Assembly (NCBI GenBank): GCA_902779395.1
Contig: CACZBK010000001.1
Location: forward strand, 62,001-126,000
DNA length: 64,000 nucleotides
Source: an uncultured Lachnospiraceae bacterium
Lineage (GTDB): Bacteria > Bacillota > Clostridia > Lachnospirales > Lachnospiraceae
Reading direction: 5' to 3'
In this document: piece by piece, positions 19,636-27,603 of the stretch
Position numbering within the stretch: position 1 is the first letter of the stretch
Layout of the letters: each line of letters starts with the position of its first letter
Notes under the pieces: generated by a model
Seen by the model: the letters and a program-made list of their open reading frames with translations, nothing else
What the model was told of the DNA's origin: nothing
Databases searched by the model: none
Program-made: the position numbers and the translations under genes

Positions 19636-20514
19636 TCATTTTAGCATATCATTGAACTCAAGTATGTTCCTTTCCATGCTGTCCAAAAGATCATGTGAAT
19701 CATCTTCGATATGTGAGAGATAAGTTACTATGATCTTTTTCTGCGGCAGGACATAACATTTCTGCTTCCACTTTCCGTTAATGCTGAAGCCGTCACGGTA
19801 TTTCCAGATATAGAACCCATAACCGCCTTCTCTATTCATTTGCTGAACGGATGTGGCCATTTCCACATATTTCCCGGATACTATCCGCTGCCCTTCATAC
19901 ACACCCTTGTTATAAAGAAGCAGGCCAAACTTGCTCAGATCATGAACCGTAAGCTTCATCCCGGAAGCACCGTAGAAATAACCTTCAGGACTTCTTGCAT
20001 ACTCGTAGTTACAGATTCCGAGCGGCTTAAATATTTCCCGTTCTATAAATTCTCCGAGATCTTCTCCAAGAACCTCAGTCAGGGCGACTCCCGCAAGAAA
20101 TGTACTTATATTACTGTAGCTGAATATCCTCTCATCCGGCTTTTCTATATTACAGGAAAGCGCCTGATCCAGCCACGCATCTCCTTCAGGCCTAAAGGGA
20201 AATCCATCCACAGACATGGTAAGCAGCCTGTTAACAGTGATCTTTTTGAATGTATCCTTCTGCCCATGAGGCATCATTTCCACTTTATCCTCCGGAAGAT
20301 AATCAAGAATGGATCTGCCTAAATCTATAAGCCCTCTGTCATAGGCAATTCCCACAGCTATAGATTCAACAGTTTTGGTCGCCGAGTATATATCATGAAT
20401 ATTCGAACCTGTATCTCCCCAGCTATGAGTCAGGGTTCCGTCCTCATAAACCTCACCTCCGTAAACACACCATTTATTCTTTTCTATATCATCCGTGAAA
20501 GCTTTAAAATCCAT
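19636..20514 (-). CDS. Serine hydrolase, beta-lactamase/class C PBP-like
   Basis: A 292-residue protein with S44-A-T-K47 (the S-x-x-K nucleophile motif) and a YSN motif (SYSNIS, near 131) of the class C beta-lactamase/esterase fold. No signal peptide, so it is probably cytoplasmic: an esterase or peptidase rather than a resistance enzyme. I chose the ATG at 20514 because SD aaaggag lies 7 bases upstream; the frame extends 19 codons further without support. Confidence 0.8.
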   Translation of the reverse strand: MDFKAFTDDIEKNKWCVYGGEVYEDGTLTHSWGDTGSNIHDIYSATKTVESIAVGIAYDRGLIDLGRSILDYLPEDKVEMMPHGQKDTFKKITVNRLLTMSVDGFPFRPEGDAWLDQALSCNIEKPDERIFSYSNISTFLAGVALTEVLGEDLGEFIEREIFKPLGICNYEYARSPEGYFYGASGMKLTVHDLSKFGLLLYNKGVYEGQRIVSGKYVEMATSVQQMNREGGYGFYIWKYRDGFSINGKWKQKCYVLPQKKIIVTYLSHIEDDSHDLLDSMERNILEFNDMLK

Positions 20515-20573
20515 ATAACGCTCCTTTAATCTTAGTCCGGATCTGTGCCCCCTTATAGAACATTGTGTCATCT

Positions 20574-20749
20574 TTACGCCAGATCATATTCGTAAACTTT
20601 TTCCACGCCACCGGCATGAGCCTTCAGGACGGGTTTACCTTTTTCGTTCAGTTCAAAAAAAGTATAAAAAGCTCATGAACGCAGTCCAGCAGAGTTTTCT
20701 TATATTCCGGACTCTTGTACTTCATCATTTCTATCCTGACTAACGGCAT
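20574..20749 (-). pseudogene. Frameshifted tautomerase-like remnant
   Basis: The minus-strand ATG at 20749 opens MPLVRIEMMKYKSPEYKK, like tautomerase-family proteins with catalytic Pro right after Met. The frame stops at 20645 after 34 residues. A shift at the T-runs near 20660 opens a second frame ending ...AGGVEKVYEYDLA at 20574. Both the shift and the shortness indicate decay, or a sequencing error in the homopolymers. Confidence 0.5.
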
Positions 20750-20772
20750 GTGATCACCTCATAATAAAATCT

Positions 20773-21035
20773 CTACATTCCTTCCGTATGTTCAAGTTCA
20801 AGCGAGTCAGAAATAAAGCAGTGATATTTGCCGGCAAGGCAGAACCTCCTTATTTCCTGTCCTTTCCCCTTAAACGCTGCAATCTCATCCGGAGCATAGT
20901 ATTGCGCATCGATCACGATAGTTTCATATGCTGCCCGCCCGACGAAGATATGCCTTGTATAATGAGTCCTGCACACGCTGCAGTTCCTACTAAAGCTAAA
21001 AATATTATTATGAAATGTGCTCTTCCAAGCTTCAT
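20773..21035 (-). pseudogene. Frameshifted small exported protein remnant
   Basis: The ATG at 21035, after an SD-like aagggg, begins a hydrophobic leader (MKLGRAHFIIIFLALVGTAA) that stops at 20913 after 40 residues. The next frame continues as TIVIDAQYYAPDEIAAF... to 20773. Restoring one A in atgaaacta near 20926 would join them into about 90 residues. No family recognised. Could be two tiny genes, but the neighbouring remnant favours decay. Confidence 0.35.
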
Positions 21036-21067
21036 GGTAAGCCCCTTACGCAGTTAATCCTTTGCTC

Positions 21068-22075
21068 TTATCCCTTTTCCTCGTTTTGTCTCATAACACT
21101 CTCGAAATCTATCTCTCTTGTCTGGGTGTATTCCATCTTATCAAGGCACTCCTTAATAGCTTTCACATCATCTTTAGCTTCCTTTAATTCATACACTCTG
21201 GTAAACCATAAAGGCTTAACACAGCGGTATATAAGCGGAGCTGCTTTTATCTCCTCTTCCGAAAACCGGTAACATGCAGAAGCGATCTTCAGCGCTCTCA
21301 TTATCTCATTTAATTCTTCTTCAAAAGTCCCATTAAAGATCTCACGGAACAGATAATTCAGTATCTCGTCCCTGCCTGCAAGATTAAAATCATATATTCC
21401 CACGAATCTTCCATCCTTATCCACAAGCACATTCGTATCATTAAAGTCAGCCTGAAATACTGAAAACGGGAGTTTATGATACATGCCCGACAAGGCTTTC
21501 CTGTTTTCTTCCCATCTGTGAAATATCCTGTCTGACTGCTCCGTGAAACACTCAGGCAATGTCTGGCAATAATTCCGAAACTCTAGAGCATTCAGTGTCA
21601 CCTCATCCATTTCATCTCCGGGAAACAGGTCAAACAGGGTATATCCGGAAGGAATGCTTGTGTAATCATAGTATTGAGCTGCTATGCGAGCAGTCATGAT
21701 ATACAGCTCATCACGATATGGCTCGGTTTCGTCAACCATCTCCACAGATTCATATTTCGAGAATTCCTCTGCATACGCAACGCATTCATGCCCTTTATAT
21801 TCAATTGTAGGAAACGGCCCTTCAAGAGAGGCAAATATATGCGGGCAATAATATCCATGTTTCAGATATTCCCCCGCACACCGCTGCCACATGCTGATGC
21901 TCTCCGCTGTAGTAAATGAATTACATGCCAGCTTGATCACAAGCCTTTTCCCGCTTTCACCGGTCACAAATATGGCTTCACGAAAGTCACCGTCACCACG
22001 GCTCGAATCCTTTATGCTATATTCGCTTACTGCTTCAGCAGTAAACATCTTTATTATTGATAAAACATCATTCAT
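21068..22075 (-). CDS. Aminoglycoside phosphotransferase-like kinase
   Basis: A 335-residue APH/choline-kinase-fold protein. The catalytic loop is QADFNDTN (the usual H-x-D-x-x-x-x-N with His changed to Gln), followed by the metal motif IYDFNLAGRDE. The N-lobe has a VIKLACN Lys strand. Substrate unknown; such genes are common in Clostridia and need not confer resistance. Its start overlaps the phosphatase gene by 8 bases, so the two are co-transcribed. Confidence 0.75.
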   Translation of the reverse strand: MNDVLSIIKMFTAEAVSEYSIKDSSRGDGDFREAIFVTGESGKRLVIKLACNSFTTAESISMWQRCAGEYLKHGYYCPHIFASLEGPFPTIEYKGHECVAYAEEFSKYESVEMVDETEPYRDELYIMTARIAAQYYDYTSIPSGYTLFDLFPGDEMDEVTLNALEFRNYCQTLPECFTEQSDRIFHRWEENRKALSGMYHKLPFSVFQADFNDTNVLVDKDGRFVGIYDFNLAGRDEILNYLFREIFNGTFEEELNEIMRALKIASACYRFSEEEIKAAPLIYRCVKPLWFTRVYELKEAKDDVKAIKECLDKMEYTQTREIDFESVMRQNEEKG

Positions 22076-22394
22076 TGCCTAAATATTCCTCTGCATAACT
22101 CCACAGAATCTCCTGCAGTTCTTCATCCATAAATTCGTACACGTCCGGGATATTCATTGTGATCACTATTTTGCCGGCGATCTCTTCCGCATAGTTTTCT
22201 TTTATCCTGCGAAGGTGCTTCTTTTCAAAACAAAAAACCATATCTGCCCAACCGATCAAGCCGGGAGTCAGCTTTACCCTTGAGTTCTTTTCAGTTCCGG
22301 CTGACCGTACAGTATGGCCATTATAACCGTCAAGCAGCTTCTCTGCCGTTAAGCTTCTGCGCTTGTTCTGACTGCATATGAATAATATATTCAA
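22068..22394 (-). CDS. Low-molecular-weight protein tyrosine phosphatase-like protein
   Basis: A 108-residue protein with the P-loop C7-SQNKR-R13-S14 (C-x5-R-S) right after the first beta strand, as in LMW-PTPs and their short relatives. A short NIPDVYEF segment may supply the acid Asp. It is shorter than canonical enzymes (about 150). Co-transcribed with the APH-like kinase, so a kinase/phosphatase pair is possible. Confidence 0.75.
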   Translation of the reverse strand: MNILFICSQNKRRSLTAEKLLDGYNGHTVRSAGTEKNSRVKLTPGLIGWADMVFCFEKKHLRRIKENYAEEIAGKIVITMNIPDVYEFMDEELQEILWSYAEEYLGNE

Positions 22395-22425
22395 TACCCG
22401 CTCTCCTCTATTGGCTAATTATACC

Positions 22426-22536
22426 ATAGATATAAATTCGATCGAAGAAGTAGATGATATGCTCGCAAAGGAATATGGCATATGACAAATGAATACTATG
22501 TGTGCTACTCTGACGAAGCAAAAGACGACCTGCCGG
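22426..22536 (+). pseudogene. Remnant of a RelB/RelE-type toxin-antitoxin pair
   Basis: The plus strand holds an antitoxin-like tail SIEEVDDMLAKEYGI ending at 22485. An overlapping ATG (ATGA) starts MTNEYYVCYSDEAKDDL, the usual N-terminus of RelE/ParE toxins. Similarity stops at about 22535, where the end of the opposite XRE gene begins. No 5' part of the antitoxin is present. A clear fossil of a translationally coupled pair. Confidence 0.6.
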
Positions 22537-23028
22537 TCATTTCGACGGTGTTTCGTATCTCTCCTTATTCATTGCCAGCGCCACAAGATTGACCGTATTC
22601 CCGATAAACGCCAATGCCACAACCATAATTACCATAATGATACTCCGGATCATGCTCTGCCCCTGCGTAGGAAGCAGGATTATGATCAGTATGGCGAGTA
22701 TCGTAGATATTATCATGGTTACGGAGAGTCCTTTTTCTGTCTTTTTATATGCCTGCTCCGACATTACAAGAGCTTTCTTTAAGTTATCCTCCGCCGCATC
22801 TGCAAACTCTTCCGGCTCCAGTTTTTTTCCGGATACTATCTCATTCATACTTATCCCATACAGATCGGATAGCATCTCGAGGCACTCCACGGGCGGCATA
22901 TAATTCCCGTTCTCCCACCTCGAAACCGTCTTATTGGATACTCCCAGCTTTTCGCCAAGCTGTTCCTGAGTGAATCCTTTTTCCTTACGAAGCTCCTTCA
23001 AAAACTGTCCTGTTCTTAATGTATCCAT
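22537..23028 (-). CDS. XRE-family regulator with C-terminal membrane helices
   Basis: A 163-residue protein. The N-terminal helix-turn-helix (about 9-62) has TQEQLGEKLGVSNKTVSRWE. Two hydrophobic helices follow (about 103-122 and 126-148). A DNA-binding domain tethered to the membrane suggests sensing of an envelope signal. Target unknown. Confidence 0.85.
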   Translation of the reverse strand: MDTLRTGQFLKELRKEKGFTQEQLGEKLGVSNKTVSRWENGNYMPPVECLEMLSDLYGISMNEIVSGKKLEPEEFADAAEDNLKKALVMSEQAYKKTEKGLSVTMIISTILAILIIILLPTQGQSMIRSIIMVIMVVALAFIGNTVNLVALAMNKERYETPSK

Positions 23029-23178
23029 TTCAGATACCTCCTTTGGTTTTTTATGCTCTCATCTTATCCCCAACAGCATAAAAAATCTTTACCACAAACA
23101 GCGAATCGCCTTAAATTCAGGCTTTTCTCATATTATGAGACTCTCCTTTTCCCGACTTACAATAAAAAGATCAGCATC

Positions 23179-23787
23179 TCATATCGCCTTTTGCGACCTG
23201 ACCATCTTATAATTCCCTATCTCAAACTTCTGATCATCAAACCTTCCGGCAATCTGCCGGATCTCCATAAATTCGTCACTTACGATTATATAATACTGTT
23301 TCTTTTCCGAATCCGCAAGATAAAAGGCATTGTTCAGATTCTCGAATGCATTGACAAGATCTGTCCCGCTGTCAAAGCTTCCGATACCCGGAAGGAAAGC
23401 CGTAAACAATGACATCGCATGATCCCGGATCTTTTCTTTTGATGATAGCTTCTTTGTAGCAGTCAGCGCATAAACCGAGTACTCCGGAAACTTATCCTTT
23501 ACCAACGCATCCTTAAGCTTCGCCTTTTTGATAAGATTCTTCTCACCATTAAGGTCGATCGGCTCCCTTGTGATCGACAGATCCAGACTGCTCTCATCGT
23601 CTAAAAGATAATCCACGCTCACATCCAATAATTTTGATATCGCCTTAAGATTATCCACATCCGGAAGCCCTTTATCCGTCTCCCACTTTGCTATGGCACT
23701 CCTGGATACGCTGATCCTCTGCGCCAGCTCCTCCTGTGATAACGCTGCTTTCTGTCTTGCCTCTCTTAATTTCTGTCCAAATGTCAT
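23179..23787 (-). CDS. XRE-family regulator with C-terminal PH-like domain
   Basis: A 202-residue protein with HTH (SQEELAQRISVSRSAIAKWE) in residues 1-65. The C-terminal domain (about 95-195) ends in a strand pattern YYIIVSDEFMEIRQI... resembling bacterial PH-like domains. Probably a transcription factor. It is the second XRE gene in tandem; the 150-bp gap shows no clear terminator. Confidence 0.8.
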   Translation of the reverse strand: MTFGQKLREARQKAALSQEELAQRISVSRSAIAKWETDKGLPDVDNLKAISKLLDVSVDYLLDDESSLDLSITREPIDLNGEKNLIKKAKLKDALVKDKFPEYSVYALTATKKLSSKEKIRDHAMSLFTAFLPGIGSFDSGTDLVNAFENLNNAFYLADSEKKQYYIIVSDEFMEIRQIAGRFDDQKFEIGNYKMVRSQKAI

Positions 23788-24206
23788 GATGATGACCTCC
23801 TTTTTTATAGTCCGCCTTTGCGGTTCTCCTTACAGCCTCATCATATGACTGAGATCCTTTTATCCGCAAGAAACGCTCTGTAACAGGGCTGTTACTCTGC
23901 GTAACAGACTGTTCAAAGATGCCCTACAGCGCCGCTCAGCCGTAAAAGAACCGGCCCCTTACCATATGGAAAAGAGCCGGCCAAAAGGGGAATCAGCAAA
24001 AAAGAATAAACAACATCCTTCTCACTTATGAGTGCTATTATAATACATGTAACACCTGCTTTCTATCAAGAACCCATGGCATTTATGCTACCAACCGGAG
24101 CACAAACCACTTTATCATCGTTTTATAAAACTCTTTCAGCATATATGTCTCTGTGATAAAATAGCAATAACCGTATCCGAAAGTGAAAGTATCCGGCAGA
24201 AGCCAT
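23788..24206. other. Intergenic region without recognised gene
   Basis: About 420 bases. Short frames on both strands look like noise. A GCCGGC-centred partial inverted repeat at about 23950-23980 could be a weak transcription stop for neither or both sides. Nothing else is recognisable. Confidence 0.4.
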
Positions 24207-24539
24207 ATGGTAGAATTCTTTATGGATCATTATGATATAAGAGCTAAGATCACTATAACAGATAAAGATGAGTGTTTTTCCGGCTATAGACCGGCACACC
24301 TGATCAATAACTATCTCACAACCGGAGTCCACACTTATATTGGCACTGATAGCCTTAAGAACGGCCAAAGTACAGAGGGCTATGTTACATTTATCTCTCC
24401 GGAGTATTATCCCCATACGCTCAGCGTAGGCGACAAGATCTCTTTTCAGGACGGATCCAAGACAGTTGGATATATAGAAGTACTTGAAATATACAGTGAT
24501 CTGTTGAATGCAGATAAAGAGCCATCGAATAAGACATAG
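24207..24539 (+). CDS. Small protein resembling EF-Tu C-terminal domain
   Basis: About 110 residues. It has the order of EF-Tu domain 3: a beta strand (RAKITI), a SGYRPAHL turn, TTGVH, then GYVTFISPEYYPHTLSVGD and a final GYIEVLEI strand. No GTPase domain, so it is not a translation factor. Small stand-alone EF-Tu-barrel proteins exist in Clostridia with unknown function. A GTG at 24183 is an alternative start. Followed closely by the C15-like gene. Confidence 0.6.
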   Translation: MVEFFMDHYDIRAKITITDKDECFSGYRPAHLINNYLTTGVHTYIGTDSLKNGQSTEGYVTFISPEYYPHTLSVGDKISFQDGSKTVGYIEVLEIYSDLLNADKEPSNKT

Positions 24540-24545
24540 GTGAAA

Positions 24546-25025
24546 ATGATCATTATGATACTTTTTACAGGTTTTAAAGGCAGGAATAATTCTTCAAGCT
24601 TATTGGCAAAACAGCTCTCCTCCGAGCACCTGCTCCTTACCAATTCTTTTGCCGGTCTCAAAAAAGATATCGGATCCATCGTCAAAGAATATGATTTTGT
24701 TGTGATGTTCGGTGTTGATACTACGCTGACTTCAACGGTGAGGATAGAGAAAATAGCTTCTTTGGATGGTATTAAGCTTGTTTCCTCACTTGATCTTGGA
24801 TGGATAGCAGATGCATTGAACGGCGCCGGATTATCTGCAGTAATATCAGATACCCCGACAGCTTATCTTTGCAATGCGGCATATTACCACATGCTTGAAA
24901 GATTTTCCGGTAGAGCTGTTTTTATGCATGTTCCTCCGGTAAGGCATTTGGCGCAGAGTTTTATAGATATCATGAAAAGCCAGTTTGTTAGTACTCTGGA
25001 AGCCATACCTGCCGGCGCCATTTAG
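24546..25025 (+). CDS. Pyroglutamyl-peptidase (C15)-like protein
   Basis: About 159 residues. It keeps the C15 landmarks in order: N-terminal LFTGF, a Glu in TVRIEKIA, Cys in TAYLCNAAYY and His in VFMHVPP, matching the Glu-Cys-His triad. It is shorter than the usual 200-215 and lacks the canonical NPS segment, so substrate use may differ. The preferred start is the ATG at 24546 after SD aggtga. Paired with the EF-Tu-like gene, 6 bases downstream of its stop. Confidence 0.65.
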   Translation: MIIMILFTGFKGRNNSSSLLAKQLSSEHLLLTNSFAGLKKDIGSIVKEYDFVVMFGVDTTLTSTVRIEKIASLDGIKLVSSLDLGWIADALNGAGLSAVISDTPTAYLCNAAYYHMLERFSGRAVFMHVPPVRHLAQSFIDIMKSQFVSTLEAIPAGAI

Positions 25026-25145
25026 AACACTATGTTATTACGGAAATGAAAAAAAAATGCTGGTTTTTACTTTCTTTTTACAAATATACTCTTTAACACA
25101 GTTAACGATGTCGGAAATAGTTGTTTTAAAGCTTTCCTCCACAAT

Positions 25146-25469
25146 AGTGATGATTATTATGACGCAGATTATATTTTTAAACACTTAGACGGGACATTAT
25201 ATTACCCTGACACTGTGACAAAAGCCTTCCGGGAAATCAAGGAAGCTCATCCTGAATTACCCCAGGGAGTCACACTCCATGGGCTACGTAAATCATGTGT
25301 ATCCCTACTGGTACATATGGGATATAGCATTAAGGAGATTCATGATTGGGTTGGCCAACGAGATGAGGCAACTACATTAAAAATTTATTCAAAAATTAAA
25401 TCTGTACGATCGAAATCATCTATTGCTGAACGTTTAAGTGGAATTATCAAACCCATAAAAGATAAGTGA
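25146..25469 (+). pseudogene. Truncated tyrosine recombinase (fossil integrase)
   Basis: In-frame 3' piece (107 residues) of an integrase closely resembling the one at 38980. It shares the blocks DADYIFKHLDGTLYYPD, LHGLRKSCVSLLVHMG and a Tyr-containing IYSKI end. The N-terminal two-thirds are missing, and the HxxR...H/W position reads WVGQ instead of WVGH. It ends just before arm-like repeats and the 3' half of the tRNA-Pro gene, exactly as the intact integrase does, marking an earlier insertion. Confidence 0.8.
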
Positions 25470-25489
25470 GGATAGCAAAAATGCAAAAA

Positions 25490-25511
25490 GTAGAATTATT
25501 GGTAGAACTGA
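25490..25511 (+). repeat. Degenerate integrase-arm-like repeats of the fossil element
   Basis: Two near copies, gtagaattatt and ggtagaactga, 12 bases apart, resemble the pair at 40258-40276 in the same position relative to the integrase end. Confidence 0.4.
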
Positions 25512-25516
25512 CACAT

Positions 25517-25554
25517 AAAAACAAGGGTCCCCATCTCCGGAAACCCTTGTTTTT
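25517..25554 (-). terminator. Terminator of the original tRNA-Pro gene
   Basis: Perfect stem acaagggt / acccttgt flanked by A- and T-runs, 7 bases past the tRNA 3' end on the minus strand. Confidence 0.8.
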
Positions 25555-25560
25555 ACTGAA

Positions 25561-25602
25561 TCGGGGTGACGTGATTCGAACACGCGACTTCTACGTCCCG
25601 AA
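25561..25602 (-). pseudogene. 3' half of split tRNA-Pro(CGG) (attL side)
   Basis: Minus strand: anticodon loop from ttcgggacgtag through the T arm (gttcgaat) and acceptor caccccg plus discriminator A. 42 nt. Together with 40414-40445 it gives a complete 74-nt tRNA whose anticodon stem (ctacg/cgtag) pairs perfectly. The joint is the 10-base core acgtcccgaa at 25593-25602. Not functional alone. Confidence 0.85.
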
Positions 25603-25729
25603 TATCGCTGTCAATTTCTTATCCTATCCCTTTTTGTGCCGATTTCGTTTATTTTGATAAGTCTTTGCATTTGACTGTTCATAATATAACACAGGATAAC
25701 ATGTAATAAAAAGCCGATAAGATATTTCG

Positions 25730-25752
25730 GTTAGAACAAAAGTTAGAACAAA
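25730..25752 (+). repeat. Left integrase-arm-like repeats
   Basis: Two copies of gttagaacaaa, 12 bases apart, near the left end of the element. The same sequence occurs at 40258 near the right end. Likely arm-type integrase sites. Confidence 0.55.
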
Positions 25753-25797
25753 AAGCTTTCTGAGGATCCGGATGGATCGCTCCTCAGGGAGCTTTTT
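25750..25797. terminator. Strong bidirectional hairpin at element left end
   Basis: Nested perfect stems aaaaagct/agctttt and ctgagga/tcctcag with flanking A and T runs. It probably insulates the element's leftmost gene from outside transcription. Confidence 0.75.
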
Positions 25798-25824
25798 TAT
25801 TTCCAAAATAGGAGGAATAAATCA

Positions 25825-26574
25825 ATGGCAGTATTAAAGAATAAAACCCAGGGAAACTACACAATAGTATCCCAGAACATCATGAGAGATAATAATCTGT
25901 CACTTACAGAGCGCGGTATGCTTCTGACCCTTTTATCCTTACCGGACAACTGGCATCTGACCATAATGGGCCTTTGCCATATCCTTCCGGACGGTAAAGA
26001 TAAGATCTCCAAGACGCTTAACAGCCTCATTGATAAGGGCTACGTGACCAGAGATCAGGGAAGGGCTAACGGAGGCAAGTTCGACTCTACTAACCTTGAA
26101 GTTCATGAAACACCGATTCCCGTCACTAAGCCCCCTATGCAGCCCAAGATCCTTACTGAAGATCCTGCACCAAAAATGGAGATTTTACCGTATCCCGAAA
26201 ATCCGGATACGGTATATCAGGATGCAGATAACCCGTATGCGGAAAATCTGCCACAATATAATACTAATATATCTAATATTCATAAAGACACTACTAAGAG
26301 AGTGAGTACTGCTGACACACTCACCAATACCGAATACGACGATCTGGTATCTGCTTTCGGCAAAACTGCTGTTGATAATCAGATCAAGCGCATCACCGAT
26401 CATGGTTACAAAAACTGCCTTAACTACGAAACAATTAAGCTCTGGTGTACCGAACGTGCAAGCAGACCTCCTGTAACACAAACTCCCTCCCCAAAGGACA
26501 GTATATTCTGTTCTTTCACTCAGCGCTCTGATTATACCCCCGATGAACTGGAGCGCCTACTTGTCTGCAACTGA
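25825..26574 (+). CDS. HTH protein, replication-initiator-like, of the mobile element
   Basis: A 249-residue protein. The N-terminal winged-helix region (about 1-95) begins NYTIVSQNIMRDNNLSLTERGMLL, common in Firmicute element proteins annotated as HTH or replication initiator A-like. A Pro-rich linker (about 95-160) leads to a small C-terminal domain with TNTEYDDLV and a DYTPDELERLL tail. SD ggagg. It may act in element replication or its control. No catalytic Rep motif is visible. Confidence 0.65.
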   Translation: MAVLKNKTQGNYTIVSQNIMRDNNLSLTERGMLLTLLSLPDNWHLTIMGLCHILPDGKDKISKTLNSLIDKGYVTRDQGRANGGKFDSTNLEVHETPIPVTKPPMQPKILTEDPAPKMEILPYPENPDTVYQDADNPYAENLPQYNTNISNIHKDTTKRVSTADTLTNTEYDDLVSAFGKTAVDNQIKRITDHGYKNCLNYETIKLWCTERASRPPVTQTPSPKDSIFCSFTQRSDYTPDELERLLVCN

Positions 26575-27056
26575 ATATCCCATCCCTGCCCTGACGGGCG
26601 CGATTTACCAGAAATGAAACCGGCATATCCATGCCGTCTTCATTTCTTCCCGGATCAGTCGATATCTGACCGCTAAAAAAGGAGCAACCGGTCCTCCCGG
26701 ACTGTTTGCTCCTTTTTAGCTTGCCGGATGATCGTGCAGAAAATCACTTCCTCCCGGAAGCGATTTTCATGCTCTCCCACCGGCATTAGGTATCTCCTTC
26801 CCTGGCAAATCGCAAGACCACAGATCCCCCGCAGCCGACCGCCTATGCTTCCAAATCGGCTTGCGGTTGATCAGGCAAGTTTCGCAATCTGGCAAGCCAC
26901 ATTTCCGCTGACGCTCCAATATGTCTCTTAGATTGCACCGCTCCACCGAAAAAGGCTTTGGCCTTTTCCGCTTCCGCTAAACTTGCCAGTGGGCTGCTCG
27001 CCCCCTTGGAACCCCCGGCAAGGTCTGTCCGACCTCTGCACACCGGAGCCGACTAC
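26575..27056. other. Non-coding leader between HTH gene and mobilization region
   Basis: About 480 bases with no convincing gene. It contains hairpin 26610-26647 (agaaatgaa/ttcatttct with inner ggcat/atgcc) and the terminator at 26673-26719. A GC-rich stretch at 26800-27050 has many CCGC/GGC tracts, as often seen upstream of mob genes in such elements. Confidence 0.5.
26673..26719 (+). terminator. Terminator after the HTH gene
   Basis: Stem ctaaaaaaggagcaa / ttgctcctttttag closing a 17-base loop, with T-run. One of the strongest hairpins in the element. Confidence 0.8.
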
Positions 27057-27164
27057 CTGACAAAAGACGCATAAAATCATCCACCGGATAATTTTATGCG
27101 TCCCCTGTCAGTCCGTCTAGGGGCTCTGCCCCTGCACCCCGCCAAAGGGATGACTTCCCTTTGG
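27057..27164 (+). other. Candidate oriT with stacked inverted repeats
   Basis: Upstream of mobC. A 12-bp perfect inverted repeat, gacgcataaaat/attttatgcgtc (27066-27102), is nested within ctgaca/tgtcag (27057-27111). A 9-bp repeat ccaaaggga/tccctttgg follows at 27142-27164. Relaxase nick regions in MOBP elements sit next to such repeats, directly before mobC. The nick site is not identified. Confidence 0.55.
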
Positions 27165-27210
27165 AAACCCTCCGTAACATATCATCATTCATGAAAGGAT
27201 TGATCATATT

Positions 27211-27603
27211 ATGAATAAAGTTAATCGAACACGAAATAAAGCTGTCACCATTAGAATGACCGCATCTGAATATGGCGACCTGCAAAGTAAGATCCGCGAA
27301 TCAGGTCTTTCACAGCAGTCATATATCATAAATGCCGTCCGTGGTGCAACGATCCCGTCATCTGATGAGCTTGCCGTGCTGAAAGATGTCAGCAGGACCT
27401 TTGCCGACCTTGAAAAACAGCTAAGGGGATTGGCAACCAATGTAAACCAAATAGCCCATGTTGCCAACGGACTGGGCTCTATACCGTCAGCAGAAGAACT
27501 GAAAAAGATATCCACCCAGCTTGGAGACTATCGAAAGGAGAGTGAGGATGTATGGCAATCAATAAGGTTGTCAATAAATCAACCAAAAGCCACGGAGCTA
27601 TGA
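27211..27603 (+). CDS. mobC: MobC-like relaxosome protein
   Basis: A 130-residue protein with an N-terminal ribbon-helix-helix (KAVTIRMTASEYGDL) and the helical MobC block LRGLATNVNQIAHVANG. It binds oriT and recruits the relaxase. Its 3' end overlaps the relaxase gene by 52 bases in another frame, so the two are translationally coupled. Confidence 0.88.
   Translation: MNKVNRTRNKAVTIRMTASEYGDLQSKIRESGLSQQSYIINAVRGATIPSSDELAVLKDVSRTFADLEKQLRGLATNVNQIAHVANGLGSIPSAEELKKISTQLGDYRKESEDVWQSIRLSINQPKATEL

Noticed and set aside
19636-20514. Beta-lactamase
   Set aside because: The S-x-x-K and YSN motifs fit many esterases and peptidases of the fold, and there is no signal peptide.
21068-22075. Antibiotic resistance by the APH-like kinase
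   Set aside because: The catalytic His is replaced by Gln and the context is a small phosphatase; nothing points to aminoglycosides.
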